Notes: generated by a model not told the origin, from the letters alone. A stretch of DNA of 33,027 bases from Acidobacteriota bacterium (GCA_021778315.1 JAJYCQ010000018.1:1-33027), one strand, 5' to 3'. Shown: positions 5,984 through 14,420, counted from the stretch's first letter. Numbers and translations are program-made.

Positions 5984-7654
5984 TTACTGTGTGGCGAGGA
6001 AGGGGATGAGGCCAGAGTTGGGTGAACCCCATCCTGTGACGAGGTCATAGCCTACGACGGCGTAGTAGCTTCCGGATTTGCCACTGGTGATGTCGTGGAA
6101 GTCGGTGGCATAGGCGGAGGTGAGGTTCTGGGGGTAGATGAGGGGGTCGAGGAAGCCGATGGGGGTTTTGCCGTTGGTTGCAAGTTGCTGGTTGGCGAGG
6201 GCGACCAGGCCGGCCCACATGGGAGCGGCGAAGCTGGTTCCTCCGTACTGGTTGGCGAGGCAGGTGGTCTGGTCGGCGCAGGTGTAGAAGGTGAAGTTGG
6301 CGTTGGCGGAGACGTCGGGGCCGTTGCGATAGGTGGTGGAGCCCTTGTTGGTGCCGTTGATGACTCCGGAGAGCTTCTGCCACGAGGGGATCAGGATTTT
6401 GTCGGGGGAGATGCCTCCGCCGCTATCGACCCACGCGGTTTCAGACTGCCAAGGGCCTGCGGCGCTGGAGGTGATGAGGTCTGTACCTCCGACGGAGACT
6501 ACGTAGGCGTCGTCGGCGGGCCAGGCTTCATTATGTCTGGACCAGGTGGAGTGGTCGCCGGAAGCAGCGAAGAAGTTCTGGCCTTGTGCGGCCATCTTCT
6601 GGAAGTAGGGGTCGAGCGTCTTGGGATCAGCGGGTGTCCATCCCCAGGAGCAGCCGATGGTGGTGGGAAGCGGGCTGTGGGTGGTCATGGCGCTGATCAT
6701 GGCGGTGTCTGTGGAGCCGACGTACATGACGAGGCTGGAGAGGCCGGGGGCCATGCCGAGTGCCTGGGTCATGTCGAGTGTCTGCTCGGTGTCGTCGCAG
6801 CCGGCGGAGTAGAGGCAGGAGGTGCTGGTGCCGTCGGTGGAGAGGAGGGTGATGGGAACGGCGTTGGTCTGACCGACGTTGTTGTAGTAGGTGTTGAGGT
6901 CGGCGAGATCGGTGCCGTAGTACTCGAGGAGGCCGAGGTTCTGGCCTGCACCGGTGAGGGCGGTGCCACCGTAGTAGGCAGCACGCATGTCGCTGCCGAG
7001 GAAGGAAGCGGAGGGGCCGGAGCCGGTGGTGGCGTGGGAGACGACCTGATCGGGCCGGATGCCGTTGGCTGCGGCGTAGTCATTCTTGTTGACGAGGAGA
7101 GGGTGGGGGATGGAGTAGTTTTCGAGACCGGAGATATGCCAGAGATCGAAGGAGAGGCTGGTGGTCGGCTCGCGATCGGCGGAGTAGAACGCGCGATTTT
7201 CGGTGGGGTGCTGGTAGGTGAGCATGTTGACGTGCAAGGCGTGTTCGACGGCGAGGACGCTGCCCTTGACCTGAACTTCCATGCCGTCGCGGGAGCCTCC
7301 GGTGACGGTGAGGCCGTTGGCTTTGGCGAAGCTGAGGACCTCATCGTACTGGGCCTGAGTGGGGCCGAATTTTGCGGTGAACTGGGTGGGGGTGAGGTAG
7401 TGATGGAAGGTGGTGCTGGAGGGGTCGTAGAGCCGGGTGAGGAAGGTTTCGAGGCCGGCTGGATCGCTGAGAGGAAGAACGATGTCGAGGCTCAGCGTTT
7501 GGGTGGCAGGGAGACGGCCGAGGGTTTGGGCTTCGCCGCTCATGACGACATCGCGGACGTGGTGGGTCATGACGGATTGGGCTTGAGACAGGGTTGAAGC
7601 GACCGCCATCATCGCAGCGATGATGGGTAAACGGAGAACGTAATTCCGGTTCAT
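5984..7654 (-). CDS. Secreted pro-kumamolisin peptidase (sedolisin, family S53)
   Basis: This is a 556-residue acid-type serine-carboxyl endopeptidase. It opens with a signal peptide (about residues 1-26, ending SQA-QS). A pro-domain follows (about 45-190, with the typical YDPSSTTFHHYLTPTQF segment that auto-inhibits and is cleaved off), then the catalytic domain. Predicted catalytic residues are E290 and D294 (DDTEQTLDMTQ), oxyanion D367 (AASGDHS) and nucleophile S474 (YGGTSFAAP). The C-terminal Ca2+ site is visible at D520-I521 (FHDITSGKSG) and GYDLVTGWGSP. All key residues are present, so it should be active outside the cell. GAGGG lies six bases upstream of ATG 7654. It is probably monocistronic. 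Confidence 0.95.
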   Translation of the reverse strand: MNRNYVLRLPIIAAMMAVASTLSQAQSVMTHHVRDVVMSGEAQTLGRLPATQTLSLDIVLPLSDPAGLETFLTRLYDPSSTTFHHYLTPTQFTAKFGPTQAQYDEVLSFAKANGLTVTGGSRDGMEVQVKGSVLAVEHALHVNMLTYQHPTENRAFYSADREPTTSLSFDLWHISGLENYSIPHPLLVNKNDYAAANGIRPDQVVSHATTGSGPSASFLGSDMRAAYYGGTALTGAGQNLGLLEYYGTDLADLNTYYNNVGQTNAVPITLLSTDGTSTSCLYSAGCDDTEQTLDMTQALGMAPGLSSLVMYVGSTDTAMISAMTTHSPLPTTIGCSWGWTPADPKTLDPYFQKMAAQGQNFFAASGDHSTWSRHNEAWPADDAYVVSVGGTDLITSSAAGPWQSETAWVDSGGGISPDKILIPSWQKLSGVINGTNKGSTTYRNGPDVSANANFTFYTCADQTTCLANQYGGTSFAAPMWAGLVALANQQLATNGKTPIGFLDPLIYPQNLTSAYATDFHDITSGKSGSYYAVVGYDLVTGWGSPNSGLIPFLATQ

Positions 7655-7729
7655 TGAGGCCCTCGCTTTTGAGAAATGCTTTCTTTAGTTGCAGGTAATG
7701 TTGAAGATGGTGTTCCGAGAGCGAGGCCT

Positions 7730-7735
7730 TGTCAA
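7730..7735 (-). promoter_or_regulatory. Possible -35 box of the peptidase gene
   Basis: A consensus TTGACA is present on the minus strand about 75 nt upstream of ATG 7654. The -10 at a 17-nt spacing (CACCAT) is poor, so this is only a candidate. The rest of 7655-7806 shows no gene. Confidence 0.25.
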
Positions 7736-7806
7736 CGGATTTGAAGGACACTTTGTGATGTAGACCTAATGGTCGGGGAGGGAGAAGAACGGGAGTGGGG
7801 ACCAGC

Positions 7807-7843
7807 AACAAGAGGAGCCTGCTGTGTGCAGGCTCCTCTTGTT
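7807..7843 (-). terminator. Strong terminator hairpin of the glutamate dehydrogenase gene
   Basis: AACAAGAGGAGCCTGC (7807-7822) pairs perfectly over 16 bp with GCAGGCTCCTCTTGTT (7828-7843) around a TGTGT loop. It begins about 21 nt after the gdhA stop on the minus strand. The U-tract is short. Confidence 0.75.
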
Positions 7844-7864
7844 TGGGGTGATTTGGTTAGGGGG

Positions 7865-9157
7865 TCAGGCGTAGATGCCTCGCTGCCTGGTGGTGTGGGC
7901 TACGCGGTCGATGGCGAGCATGTAGGCGGCGATGCGGTTGTTGACGCTGTGGGCGATGGAGTACTGGAGGACGTCGTTGAAGCTGTCGATCATGATGCGA
8001 TCGAGGCGCTGGTTGACTTCGTCTTCGGTCCAGAAGTAGCCCATGCGGTCCTGGACCCACTCGAAGTAGCTGGTGGTGACGCCACCGGCGTTGGCGAGGA
8101 TGTCGGGGATGACGAAGATGCCTTTCCGGGCGAGGATTTCGTCGGCGAGGGTGGTGGTGGGGCCGTTGGCACCTTCGCAGAGGATGCGGCATTGGAGGTT
8201 GGCGGCGTTGCGGCTGGTGATGACGTTTTCAGTCGCGGCGGGGATAAGGACGTCGCACTTCTGGATGAGGATGTCGTCCTGATCGAAGGGCTGGGCTCCG
8301 GGGAAGTCGTGGACGGTTCCGGTGCGGGCCTTGTGCTCGAGGAGTTCGGAGATGTCGATGCCGGCGGGGTTGTAGAGGGCTCCGTCGTACTCTCCGATGC
8401 CGATGATTTTGTAGCCCTTGTCCCAGAGGATTTTGGCGGCGTTCGAGCCTACGTTGCCGAAGCCCTGGATGATGACGGAGGTTTCGGAGGGGACCATGGT
8501 GAGGTGGTGGATGGCCTGATCGACGACGACGGAGATGCCGCGGCCGGTGGCTTCGCGGCGACCCCGGGAGCCGCCGAGGGAGACGGGCTTGCCGGTGACG
8601 ACGGAGGTCATGGTCTGACCCATGTGCATGGAGTAGGTGTCCATGACCCAGGCCATGGTCTGCTCGTTGGTTCCCATGTCGGGCGCGGGAACGTCTTTTT
8701 CAGGGCCGATGAACTCGATGAGAGCGGCGGTGTAGCGGCGGGTCATCCGCTCGAGTTCACCTTCGGACATGGATTTGGGATCGCAGATGACTCCTCCTTT
8801 GGCACCGCCGAAGGGGATGTTGACGACGGCGCACTTCCAGGTCATCCAGGAGGCGAGGGCGCGGACTTCGTCGAGAGAGACGTCGGGTGAGTACCGGATG
8901 CCACCTTTGCAGGGGCCGCGGGAGATGGAGTGCTGGACACGGTAGCCGGTGAAGACTTCGATGCTGCCGTCGTCCATGGCTACGGGGATGTGGACAATGA
9001 TTTCGCGGGAGGGGTAACGGAGGACCTTCCAGATGCCCGCGTCGAGGTTGAGACGGCGGGCGGCTTCGTCAAAGCGCGCCTCTTGTGCGAGCCATGGGTT
9101 GTTCTCCTGCTCCGCTGAGATCGGGGAGCCTGGAACAGTTAGTACGGGTGATTCCAT
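7865..9157 (-). CDS. gdhA: Glu/Leu/Phe/Val family dehydrogenase, probably glutamate dehydrogenase
   Basis: The enzyme interconverts glutamate with 2-oxoglutarate and ammonia using NAD(P). The 430-residue length matches hexameric GDHs. The substrate pocket and catalytic region are complete: K84 ([11 protein letters not shown]), K108 (MTWKCAVV) and the signature [14 protein letters not shown] with catalytic K120. The C-terminal Rossmann domain shows [17 protein letters not shown] (GxGxxG). The start is put at ATG 9157, since AAGGA lies seven bases upstream and [10 protein letters not shown] precedes the usual N-terminal helix; a longer frame to 9250 adds 31 unlikely residues. It is transcribed away from trpE across a 342-bp region. 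A role in leucine or valine catabolism cannot be excluded from sequence alone. Confidence 0.93.
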   Translation of the reverse strand: MESPVLTVPGSPISAEQENNPWLAQEARFDEAARRLNLDAGIWKVLRYPSREIIVHIPVAMDDGSIEVFTGYRVQHSISRGPCKGGIRYSPDVSLDEVRALASWMTWKCAVVNIPFGGAKGGVICDPKSMSEGELERMTRRYTAALIEFIGPEKDVPAPDMGTNEQTMAWVMDTYSMHMGQTMTSVVTGKPVSLGGSRGRREATGRGISVVVDQAIHHLTMVPSETSVIIQGFGNVGSNAAKILWDKGYKIIGIGEYDGALYNPAGIDISELLEHKARTGTVHDFPGAQPFDQDDILIQKCDVLIPAATENVITSRNAANLQCRILCEGANGPTTTLADEILARKGIFVIPDILANAGGVTTSYFEWVQDRMGYFWTEDEVNQRLDRIMIDSFNDVLQYSIAHSVNNRIAAYMLAIDRVAHTTRQRGIYA

Positions 9158-9325
9158 TGTGAGTTCCTTATCTTTTGAGGGCCCTGTTCGGCCCAGAGTG
9201 GGGTGGCCTGCGAGTGCAGGTCCCGTCGGTACTAATCGCTCTCCGGCCATCGGCGTGTCTCCTCGTACTGGCCCAGCAAATTGTTAGACGCTGGTTGCCA
9301 GGCCGTGAAGCCACTTTATTGCAGC

Positions 9326-9348
9326 CTGGTCAGACCGGTCTGTGACCA
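9326..9348. promoter_or_regulatory. Palindromic operator candidate between gdhA and trpE
   Basis: CAGACCGGTCTG (9331-9342) is a perfect 12-bp palindrome. It is embedded in the half-sites TGGTCAGACC and GGTCTGTGACCA, so TGGTC/GACCA elements flank it. The TGGT-N3-ACC pattern resembles GntR/FadR-type operators. The 342-bp region 9158-9499 holds no gene, and I see no convincing -35/-10 pair. Confidence 0.4.
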
Positions 9349-9499
9349 AACGTGGGGATTCTAGGCCTTTGAGAGTAGAGAAGACAAGCGGGGTTCGGCG
9401 GGGGAGTGGAGGGGCGAACCTGAAGACTAACGGGGGATGGAGGGGAGTGGGGGAGGGGTGGTACCGGGCGGGCTCGCGAATTGATATGCTCACGGAATC

Positions 9500-11074
9500 A
9501 TGCCTACTTCTCGCACGCTGACGACACCTTCGCTTCCTGAGTTTCAACGACTGGCTCGGGGGCACTCGCTGGTGCCGGTGACGCGGACGGTTGCTGCTGA
9601 TCTGGAGACGCCGGTGTCGGCGTTTTTGAGGGTGGCGGCGGAGGAGCCTGAGGCGTTTCTGCTGGAGTCGGTTGAGGGTGGGGAGCAGGTGGGGCGGTAC
9701 ACGTTTATCGGGATTCGGCCGTACAAGAAGATGACGGCGCGGGATGGCGTGATTACGGTGGCTGGCAGCCAGAAGGGCGGGGGGCGGAAACGGCGGACGT
9801 ATGCGGGGGATATTTTTGTGGAGTTGAAGGCCGCGCTGGAGGGAGAGACTCCGGCGAAGTTGCCGGGGCTGCCTCCGTTTACTGCCGGGGCGGTGGGGTT
9901 CTTTAGCTACGACGTGGTGCGGACGATTGAGACGCTGCCGGTGTTGGCGGCGGATGAGCTGCATGTTCCGGATGCGCACTTGATGTTTTTTGATGAGGTG
10001 CTGGCGTTCGACCATGTGAAGAAGGCGATTCACTTGATTGTGACGGTGGGGGCTCGAAGCCCGCTGGGGCAAAGCGGTAAGGCGGATGCGGCTGGGTATC
10101 GCGGGGCGGAGAAGCGGTTGAACCGGCTGGAGAAGATGCTTAGCGCGGCGATTCCGAAGCGGAAGAGGCTGGCGGTGAAGGGGCCGCTGAAGCTGAAGTC
10201 CCGGACGAAGATGGCGAATTTTTTGAAGGCCGTGGAGCGGGTGAAGGAGTATGTTGCAGCGGGGGATGTGTTTCAGTGTGTGCTGTCGCAGAGGTTCGAT
10301 TGCGTGCCGGGGGTGGAGCCGTTTGAGGTGTACCGGTCGCTGCGGATTGTGAACCCTTCGCCGTATATGTACTTCCTGCGCGTTGCGCTGGAAGTACAGG
10401 GATTAGGGGTTAGGGCCCAGGGATTAGGAAAGACGAAGACGCGGGATTGCCATATTGTGGGGTCGTCGCCGGAGATGCTGGTGCGGGTGCATGACGGGGT
10501 TGTGGAGTACAGGCCGATTGCGGGGTCGCGGCCTCGGGGGAAAGATGAGGTGATGGATCGGGAGTTGGAGGCTGATCTTCGGGCAGACGCGAAGGAGGTT
10601 GCGGAGCATGTGATGCTCGTGGATCTGGGGCGGAATGATGTGGGTCGGGTGAGTGAGTTTGGCTCGGTGAAGGTGAAGGATTTGATGTTCGTGGAGAGGT
10701 ACTCGCACATCATGCATTTGGTGAGCAAACTGGAAGGGACGCTGCGCAAAGGGCTGGCTCCGATTGATGCTTTCAGGGCTTGCTTTCCGGCGGGGACGCT
10801 GAGTGGGGCTCCGAAGATTCGGGCGATGGAGATTATTGAGGAGCTGGAGCCGGCGCGGCGGGGAGTGTATGGTGGGGCGATTTTTTATGCGGACTTCAGT
10901 GGGAATCTGGATTCTTGTATTGCGATTCGGACGCTTTTTATGGATGGAGAGAACGGGTATATCCAGGCCGGGGCGGGGATTGTGGCGGACTCGGTGCCGG
11001 TGAAGGAGCACGAGGAGTGTGGGAATAAGGCGATGGCGGTGGTGAGGGCGATTGAAAGAGCGCGGCTGGGGTAG
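9500..11074 (+). CDS. trpE: Anthranilate synthase component I, with an in-frame repeat insertion
   Basis: TrpE converts chorismate to anthranilate with ammonia supplied by TrpG, the first step of tryptophan synthesis. The 524-residue protein has the tryptophan-feedback LLES motif (54-57). The complete chorismate-binding domain is present: AGDVFQCVLSQRF, IVGSSPEMLVRV, PIAGSRPRG, HVMLVDLGRNDVGRV, FPAGTLSGAPKIRAMEIIE and IQAGAGIVADSVP with EHEE. Between FLRVALE and CHIVGSSPE, where family members normally have a short turn, there is an extra segment VQGLGVRAQGLGKTKT (about residues 299-314). It is encoded by the same CAGGGATTAGG repeat found between genes. All catalytic motifs flank it intact. 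The gene is separated from trpG by an opposite-strand orphan and repeats. ATG 9500 gives the usual N-terminus. Confidence 0.95.
   Translation: MPTSRTLTTPSLPEFQRLARGHSLVPVTRTVAADLETPVSAFLRVAAEEPEAFLLESVEGGEQVGRYTFIGIRPYKKMTARDGVITVAGSQKGGGRKRRTYAGDIFVELKAALEGETPAKLPGLPPFTAGAVGFFSYDVVRTIETLPVLAADELHVPDAHLMFFDEVLAFDHVKKAIHLIVTVGARSPLGQSGKADAAGYRGAEKRLNRLEKMLSAAIPKRKRLAVKGPLKLKSRTKMANFLKAVERVKEYVAAGDVFQCVLSQRFDCVPGVEPFEVYRSLRIVNPSPYMYFLRVALEVQGLGVRAQGLGKTKTRDCHIVGSSPEMLVRVHDGVVEYRPIAGSRPRGKDEVMDRELEADLRADAKEVAEHVMLVDLGRNDVGRVSEFGSVKVKDLMFVERYSHIMHLVSKLEGTLRKGLAPIDAFRACFPAGTLSGAPKIRAMEIIEELEPARRGVYGGAIFYADFSGNLDSCIAIRTLFMDGENGYIQAGAGIVADSVPVKEHEECGNKAMAVVRAIERARLG
10397..10432 (+). repeat. CAGGGATTAGG repeat inside trpE
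   Basis: CAGGGATTAGGGG, TTAGGGCC and CAGGGATTAGGAAAG run consecutively within the coding sequence, in frame, encoding QGLGVRAQGLGK. The last unit matches the 3'-end copies at 17431-17447 and 4880-4896 base for base (ACAGGGATTAGGAAAG versus CCAGGGATTAGGAAAG). Confidence 0.9.
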
Positions 11075-11085
11075 TCGGATGCCGT

Positions 11086-11105
11086 GGAGTCTCTGCGGAG
11101 ACTCC
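11086..11105. terminator. Hairpin between convergent trpE and orphan gene
   Basis: GGAGTCTC and GAGACTCC form an 8-bp stem with a TGCG loop, twelve bases past the trpE stop. It is followed by CAGAATGACG, so it may be a variant of the REP-like element. There is no U-tract, so terminator function is uncertain. Confidence 0.4.
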
Positions 11106-11120
11106 CAGAATGACGTGCGA

Positions 11121-11681
11121 TCAGTAACAAGGTACCCGTTTGTTCGCTCCGTTATTGTCAGGACTTGGCATGTAGCACCGTTCGCTGGCCAGGATGTGCT
11201 TCGATCCGTTGAACCGAAACGTTTTCTCGTGCGATTGTGCCGCAACAGCCCAACCGCTTTCGATGTCGTGGTAGCCGTAGTGAGATTGCGGCAGAAGCCA
11301 AAGCGCATCGGTCCCTTCGAACAGCACGACTCGTGGATGAGTGTAGGGGGTCGCGACAATCCAATACCAAGCGTTATCCGCGCCAGTCATTTGACCCGTT
11401 CCGCAAATCAGTAAAGCGATTTGTCCGGCGTGTCCGAGCTTGAATTGAGATCCTCCAAACAGCTTCCCCGGATCCTGGACTGGAGGCTCATCGAGCAGCG
11501 CTTCCTTGGCCACCTTGGATTCCAAGACGGCTTTTAGGGCGTCGGCAGGAATTTTGGCCGTATTCTCGCAGTCACCGTCGTTGGTGATTTGCTGTAAGGT
11601 ATGCAATCGCTGAGCAAACGACGGAAGGATTGCAACTAGAAGGACCATCGAAATCAGCGCGATTCGATTCGGCTGGGTCAT
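11121..11681 (-). CDS. Secreted hypothetical protein
   Basis: I do not recognise this 186-residue protein. It has a clear signal peptide (NRIALISMVLLVAILPSFA-QR). The mature part is acidic to neutral with a few conserved-looking segments (GGSQFKLGHAGQIALLICGTGQ, WYWIVATPYTHPRVVLFEGTDALWLLP) and four cysteines that could form disulfides. Base composition appears lower in GC and less G-biased than its neighbours, and it lies antisense between trpE and trpG. Both facts suggest later acquisition, though this is inference. The start ATG 11681 is supported by the signal peptide. Confidence 0.65.
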   Translation of the reverse strand: MTQPNRIALISMVLLVAILPSFAQRLHTLQQITNDGDCENTAKIPADALKAVLESKVAKEALLDEPPVQDPGKLFGGSQFKLGHAGQIALLICGTGQMTGADNAWYWIVATPYTHPRVVLFEGTDALWLLPQSHYGYHDIESGWAVAAQSHEKTFRFNGSKHILASERCYMPSPDNNGANKRVPCY

Positions 11682-11819
11682 GTTGGCGATCTTAGTCCAG
11701 AGCTATGTGGAATCGTGAACTAATCCGAGTCTCCCTGCTTGAGAGCCCCGTAGCTGCTGGCTATGATTTGGGCGGTGCGGATAGAGCGGCTGGAGTGGGG
11801 CGCAGAGTCGTGGTGGCGC

Positions 11820-12055
11820 GACGGAATGCGGGGGTCCTTCGCTTCGCTCAAGGATGACGGCGAAAAACTAGCAAGGGCAAAGGCAAAGGAAGAAGCAGAT
11901 TCCCTTCGGGAATGACAGAAAGAAAGGCAAGAGCGAAGGCAACTGCAATTGCGAAGGCAAGTGCAACTGCGAGGGCAACTGCAAGGGCCAATACAGGGGG
12001 CTCTTCGCTGCGTCTCGCTAGAGGCCGCGAGACTTCGGTCGAGATGACGGGCGTT
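11820..12055 (+). repeat. Cluster of REP-like units and hexamer-like tracts
   Basis: One REP-like unit lies at about 11825-11851 (GGTCCTTCGCTTCGCTC, AAGGATGACGG). A small hairpin ATTCCC-TTC-GGGAAT with ATGACAG is at about 11899-11917. A degenerate tract (GCAACTGC, GCGAAGGCAAG) runs about 11925-11985 into CCAATACAGGGGG and a long diverged unit with CTCGCTAGAGGCCGCGAG. The segment ends GGTCGAGATGACGGG near 12052. The whole stretch 11682-12122 has no credible gene. Confidence 0.75.
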
Positions 12056-12125
12056 GTGGGTGGGTGGGGTGCGGTGAGGGGCTTGGGTAGGGGCTGGAGA
12101 GGGCTCAGCGTAAAATTGGGGGGTG

Positions 12126-12734
12126 ATGGTCTTTGTTCTCGACAACTACGATTCGTTTACCTACAACCTGGTGCAGTACATGGGCGAGTTGGGCGCTGAG
12201 GTGGTGGTGCGTCGCAACGATGAGGTGACTCCGGAGGAGGTCGTGGCGATGCGGCCGGACCGGATTCTGCTGTCGCCGGGGCCTTGTACTCCGCAGGATG
12301 CAGGGATCTTGATTCCGCTGATTCAGCATCTGGCGAAGTTGCCGAAGAAGGAACAGATTCCGGTGCTGGGAGTTTGCCTGGGGCACCAGGCGATGGGTGC
12401 CGCGTTTGGCGGGGATGTGATTCGCGCTCCGCAGTTGATGCACGGCAAGACGAGCTTGGTGGAGCATGATGGGCGAACGATCTTCAAGGGGATTCCGAAG
12501 CCGATGACTTGTACCCGGTATCACTCGCTGATTGTGGATGAGGGGACGCTGCCGAAGGAGTTGGAGATTTCGGCGAGGGTGGCGACGGAGAAGGGCTCGG
12601 CGAAGGGGCTAGGGAACGGCTTGATTATGGCGCTGCGGCATAAGACGCTGCCGATGGAGGGCGTGCAGTTTCATCCGGAGAGCGTGCTGACGGATCATGG
12701 GAAGCAGTTGATTGCGAATTTTTTGAAGCAGTGA
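12126..12734 (+). CDS. trpG: Anthranilate synthase component II / aminodeoxychorismate synthase glutaminase
   Basis: This class-I glutamine amidotransferase (202 residues) releases ammonia for TrpE, and in many bacteria for PabB as well. It starts VFVLDNYDSFTYNLVQY like all TrpG/PabA proteins. The catalytic triad is visible: C84 (LGVCLGHQ), H183 and E185 (VQFHPESV). The oxyanion PGPCTP motif is at about 51-56. ATG 12126 gives the standard N-terminus; GTG 12123 is directly upstream. Between ISARVATE and IMALRHK there appear to be roughly eight more residues (KGSAKGLGNG) than in typical homologues. Their DNA contains TAGGGAAC, which recalls the CAGGGATTAGGGAAC repeat. It overlaps the next frame by a base or two, so the downstream gene may be co-transcribed. 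Confidence 0.93.
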   Translation: MVFVLDNYDSFTYNLVQYMGELGAEVVVRRNDEVTPEEVVAMRPDRILLSPGPCTPQDAGILIPLIQHLAKLPKKEQIPVLGVCLGHQAMGAAFGGDVIRAPQLMHGKTSLVEHDGRTIFKGIPKPMTCTRYHSLIVDEGTLPKELEISARVATEKGSAKGLGNGLIMALRHKTLPMEGVQFHPESVLTDHGKQLIANFLKQ

Positions 12735-12775
12735 TGATGTTGTTGGTTGCTGGTTGTTGGTGTTTAGGGATAACG

Positions 12776-13699
12776 ATGCGAATTGGGTTGGCCGTTACGG
12801 TGGGGTGCATGGTGGTTGGGGTGGGTGGTGCTCGGGTGAGGGCGCAGCAGGCTACGCCGCAGCAGCAGGTGATGGGGACGGTGGCTACGAAGGATGCTCT
12901 GGTTACGGGTGGGCTGGAGGTGAAGGGGGACCGGGCCCGGTTGATGACGAATGTTAGTGTGACGGCGTATGGCAAGACGGCGGAGGTGAAGCTGGAGCGT
13001 GGGGGCGATGTGCTGGTGTGCGCTACGAGCGAGTTTCATCTGCTGAGCGTTGGGGCGGGGAAGGGGGGCGGGAAGTCGCTGCTGTTTGGGTTGGATCGGG
13101 GGGCGCTGGAGTTGCATACGGCGACGGTGGCGCAGGATGTGATTTTGACTCCGGATATTCGGTTCACGATTGAGCAGGCGGGGAGCTATGACCTGCGGAT
13201 GCGGGTGACTCGGAATGGCGATACGTGCGTGGAGAATGCGGGGAAGAAGGCTCCGGTGCTGATGCTGAATGATGCGTTCTCGCGGGCGAGCTACAGGTTG
13301 ATGCCGGGGCAGCATGTGCTGTTTGAGCGGGGGAGTCTACGGGAGGTGGTGGACCACGAGCGGTCGGAGTGCGGTTGCCCGGGAGCGGAGACGGCGGTGC
13401 AGTTGGCGGCGAATGCGAGTGCGGCGGAGAAGGCTTCGGCGGCGAACCCTTTTCCTGCGGCGGCGAGCGAGGGGCTGGCGGCGACGGAGCCGGTGGCGAA
13501 CTCTCCGGTGGGGGAGAAGCAGACCCAGATTTCGACGACGTTTACGTATGGAGCGGGGCAGGGAGTACCGCCGAGTACGGTGGAGACTGCGGCGGGTGGG
13601 GCTGCGGAGGCTGTGACGACTCCGGCGCCAGCGAGGAAGCGTGGGTTTGGGTATAAGTTCAAACACTTCTTTTACAGGTTGTTTCATCCGGGCAAGTAG
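12776..13699 (+). CDS. Secreted/periplasmic hypothetical protein (FecR-like features weak)
   Basis: The family is not recognised with certainty. ATG 12776 gives a good signal peptide (RIGLAVTVGCMVVGVGGARVRA-QQ); an alternative start at 12734 overlaps the trpG stop. The mature protein (about 285 residues) has a beta-rich part with VSVTAYGKTAEVKLERGGDVLVCATS and LDRGALELHTA, loosely like FecR-type domains. Two cysteines sit in SECGC. An Ala-rich linker follows (about 210-290), then a basic C-terminal tail (RKRGFGYKFKHFFYRLF). The tail could interact with membrane or cell wall. Position directly behind trpG suggests only co-transcription, not a role in tryptophan synthesis. Confidence 0.65.
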   Translation: MRIGLAVTVGCMVVGVGGARVRAQQATPQQQVMGTVATKDALVTGGLEVKGDRARLMTNVSVTAYGKTAEVKLERGGDVLVCATSEFHLLSVGAGKGGGKSLLFGLDRGALELHTATVAQDVILTPDIRFTIEQAGSYDLRMRVTRNGDTCVENAGKKAPVLMLNDAFSRASYRLMPGQHVLFERGSLREVVDHERSECGCPGAETAVQLAANASAAEKASAANPFPAAASEGLAATEPVANSPVGEKQTQISTTFTYGAGQGVPPSTVETAAGGAAEAVTTPAPARKRGFGYKFKHFFYRLFHPGK

Positions 13700-13847
13700 G
13701 GGATAGGGCAGACGAAGGCAAAGGCTTTGACGCGAAGGCCGCGGAGGTGGGTCGGTGCGCGAAGGTGCGGGGGCTGGGCTACAATCGTAGGGTTGGGCCG
13801 AGTTTTCGGCCGCCCTCAATTCACTTACAGAAACAGGAGTTTTTCTC

Positions 13848-14408
13848 ATGGCGATTCAGGCCACACAGATGCGTCCGGGCATGGTTATCAAGTTCAAGGA
13901 TGATCTTCATCTCGTCTTCAGCGTAGAGCACCGGACACCGGGGAACCTGCGGGCGTTCATCCAGGCGAAGCTGAAGAATATTCGCACGGGAGCGATGTTT
14001 ACGGAGCGGTTTCGGTCGCCGGATCCGATCGAGCGGGTGCATGTGGACTCGATCAAGATGGAGTACCTGTATAACGACGGGGACGACTACTACTTTATGG
14101 ACCAGTCGAACTATGAGCAGACGGCGCTGAAGCGGGATACTCTGGGCGATGCGGTGGAGTATTTGACTCCGAATCTGCTGATTGAAGTGAGCTTCCATGA
14201 TGGGAAGGCTGTGGGGATTGAGCTGCCGACGGCGGTGGAGATGACGGTGGTGCAGACGGAGCCGGGGATCAAGTCGGCGACGGCGAGCTCGGTGACGAAG
14301 CCGGCGACGACAGAGACGGGGCTGGTGGTGCAGGTTCCTCCGTTCATCAATGAGGGCGAGAAGATTCGCGTGGATACGGCTGAAGGCGCGTATATGAGCC
14401 GGGCGTAA
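13848..14408 (+). CDS. efp: Translation elongation factor P
   Basis: EF-P (186 residues) binds between the P and E sites of ribosomes stalled at proline runs and promotes peptide bond formation. The three-domain fold is recognisable: the N-terminal KOW-like domain, the DYYFMDQSNYEQ segment of domain II and the C-terminal TGLVVQVPPFINEGEKIRVDT signature. The tip loop reads TPGNLRAF, so the residue aligned with the E. coli lysine 34 (or the rhamnosylated arginine of EarP-type factors) is asparagine N33. This factor therefore cannot receive the known Lys or Arg modification at that position. It heads a tight + strand cluster with acyP and apt. Confidence 0.95.
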   Translation: MAIQATQMRPGMVIKFKDDLHLVFSVEHRTPGNLRAFIQAKLKNIRTGAMFTERFRSPDPIERVHVDSIKMEYLYNDGDDYYFMDQSNYEQTALKRDTLGDAVEYLTPNLLIEVSFHDGKAVGIELPTAVEMTVVQTEPGIKSATASSVTKPATTETGLVVQVPPFINEGEKIRVDTAEGAYMSRA

Positions 14409-14420
14409 GAGCGGGCTACG

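Noticed and set aside
6095..7597. Long plus-strand open frame opposite the S53 peptidase
   Set aside because: Gly/Val/Glu-rich shadow of a strongly biased minus-strand gene whose catalytic motifs are complete.
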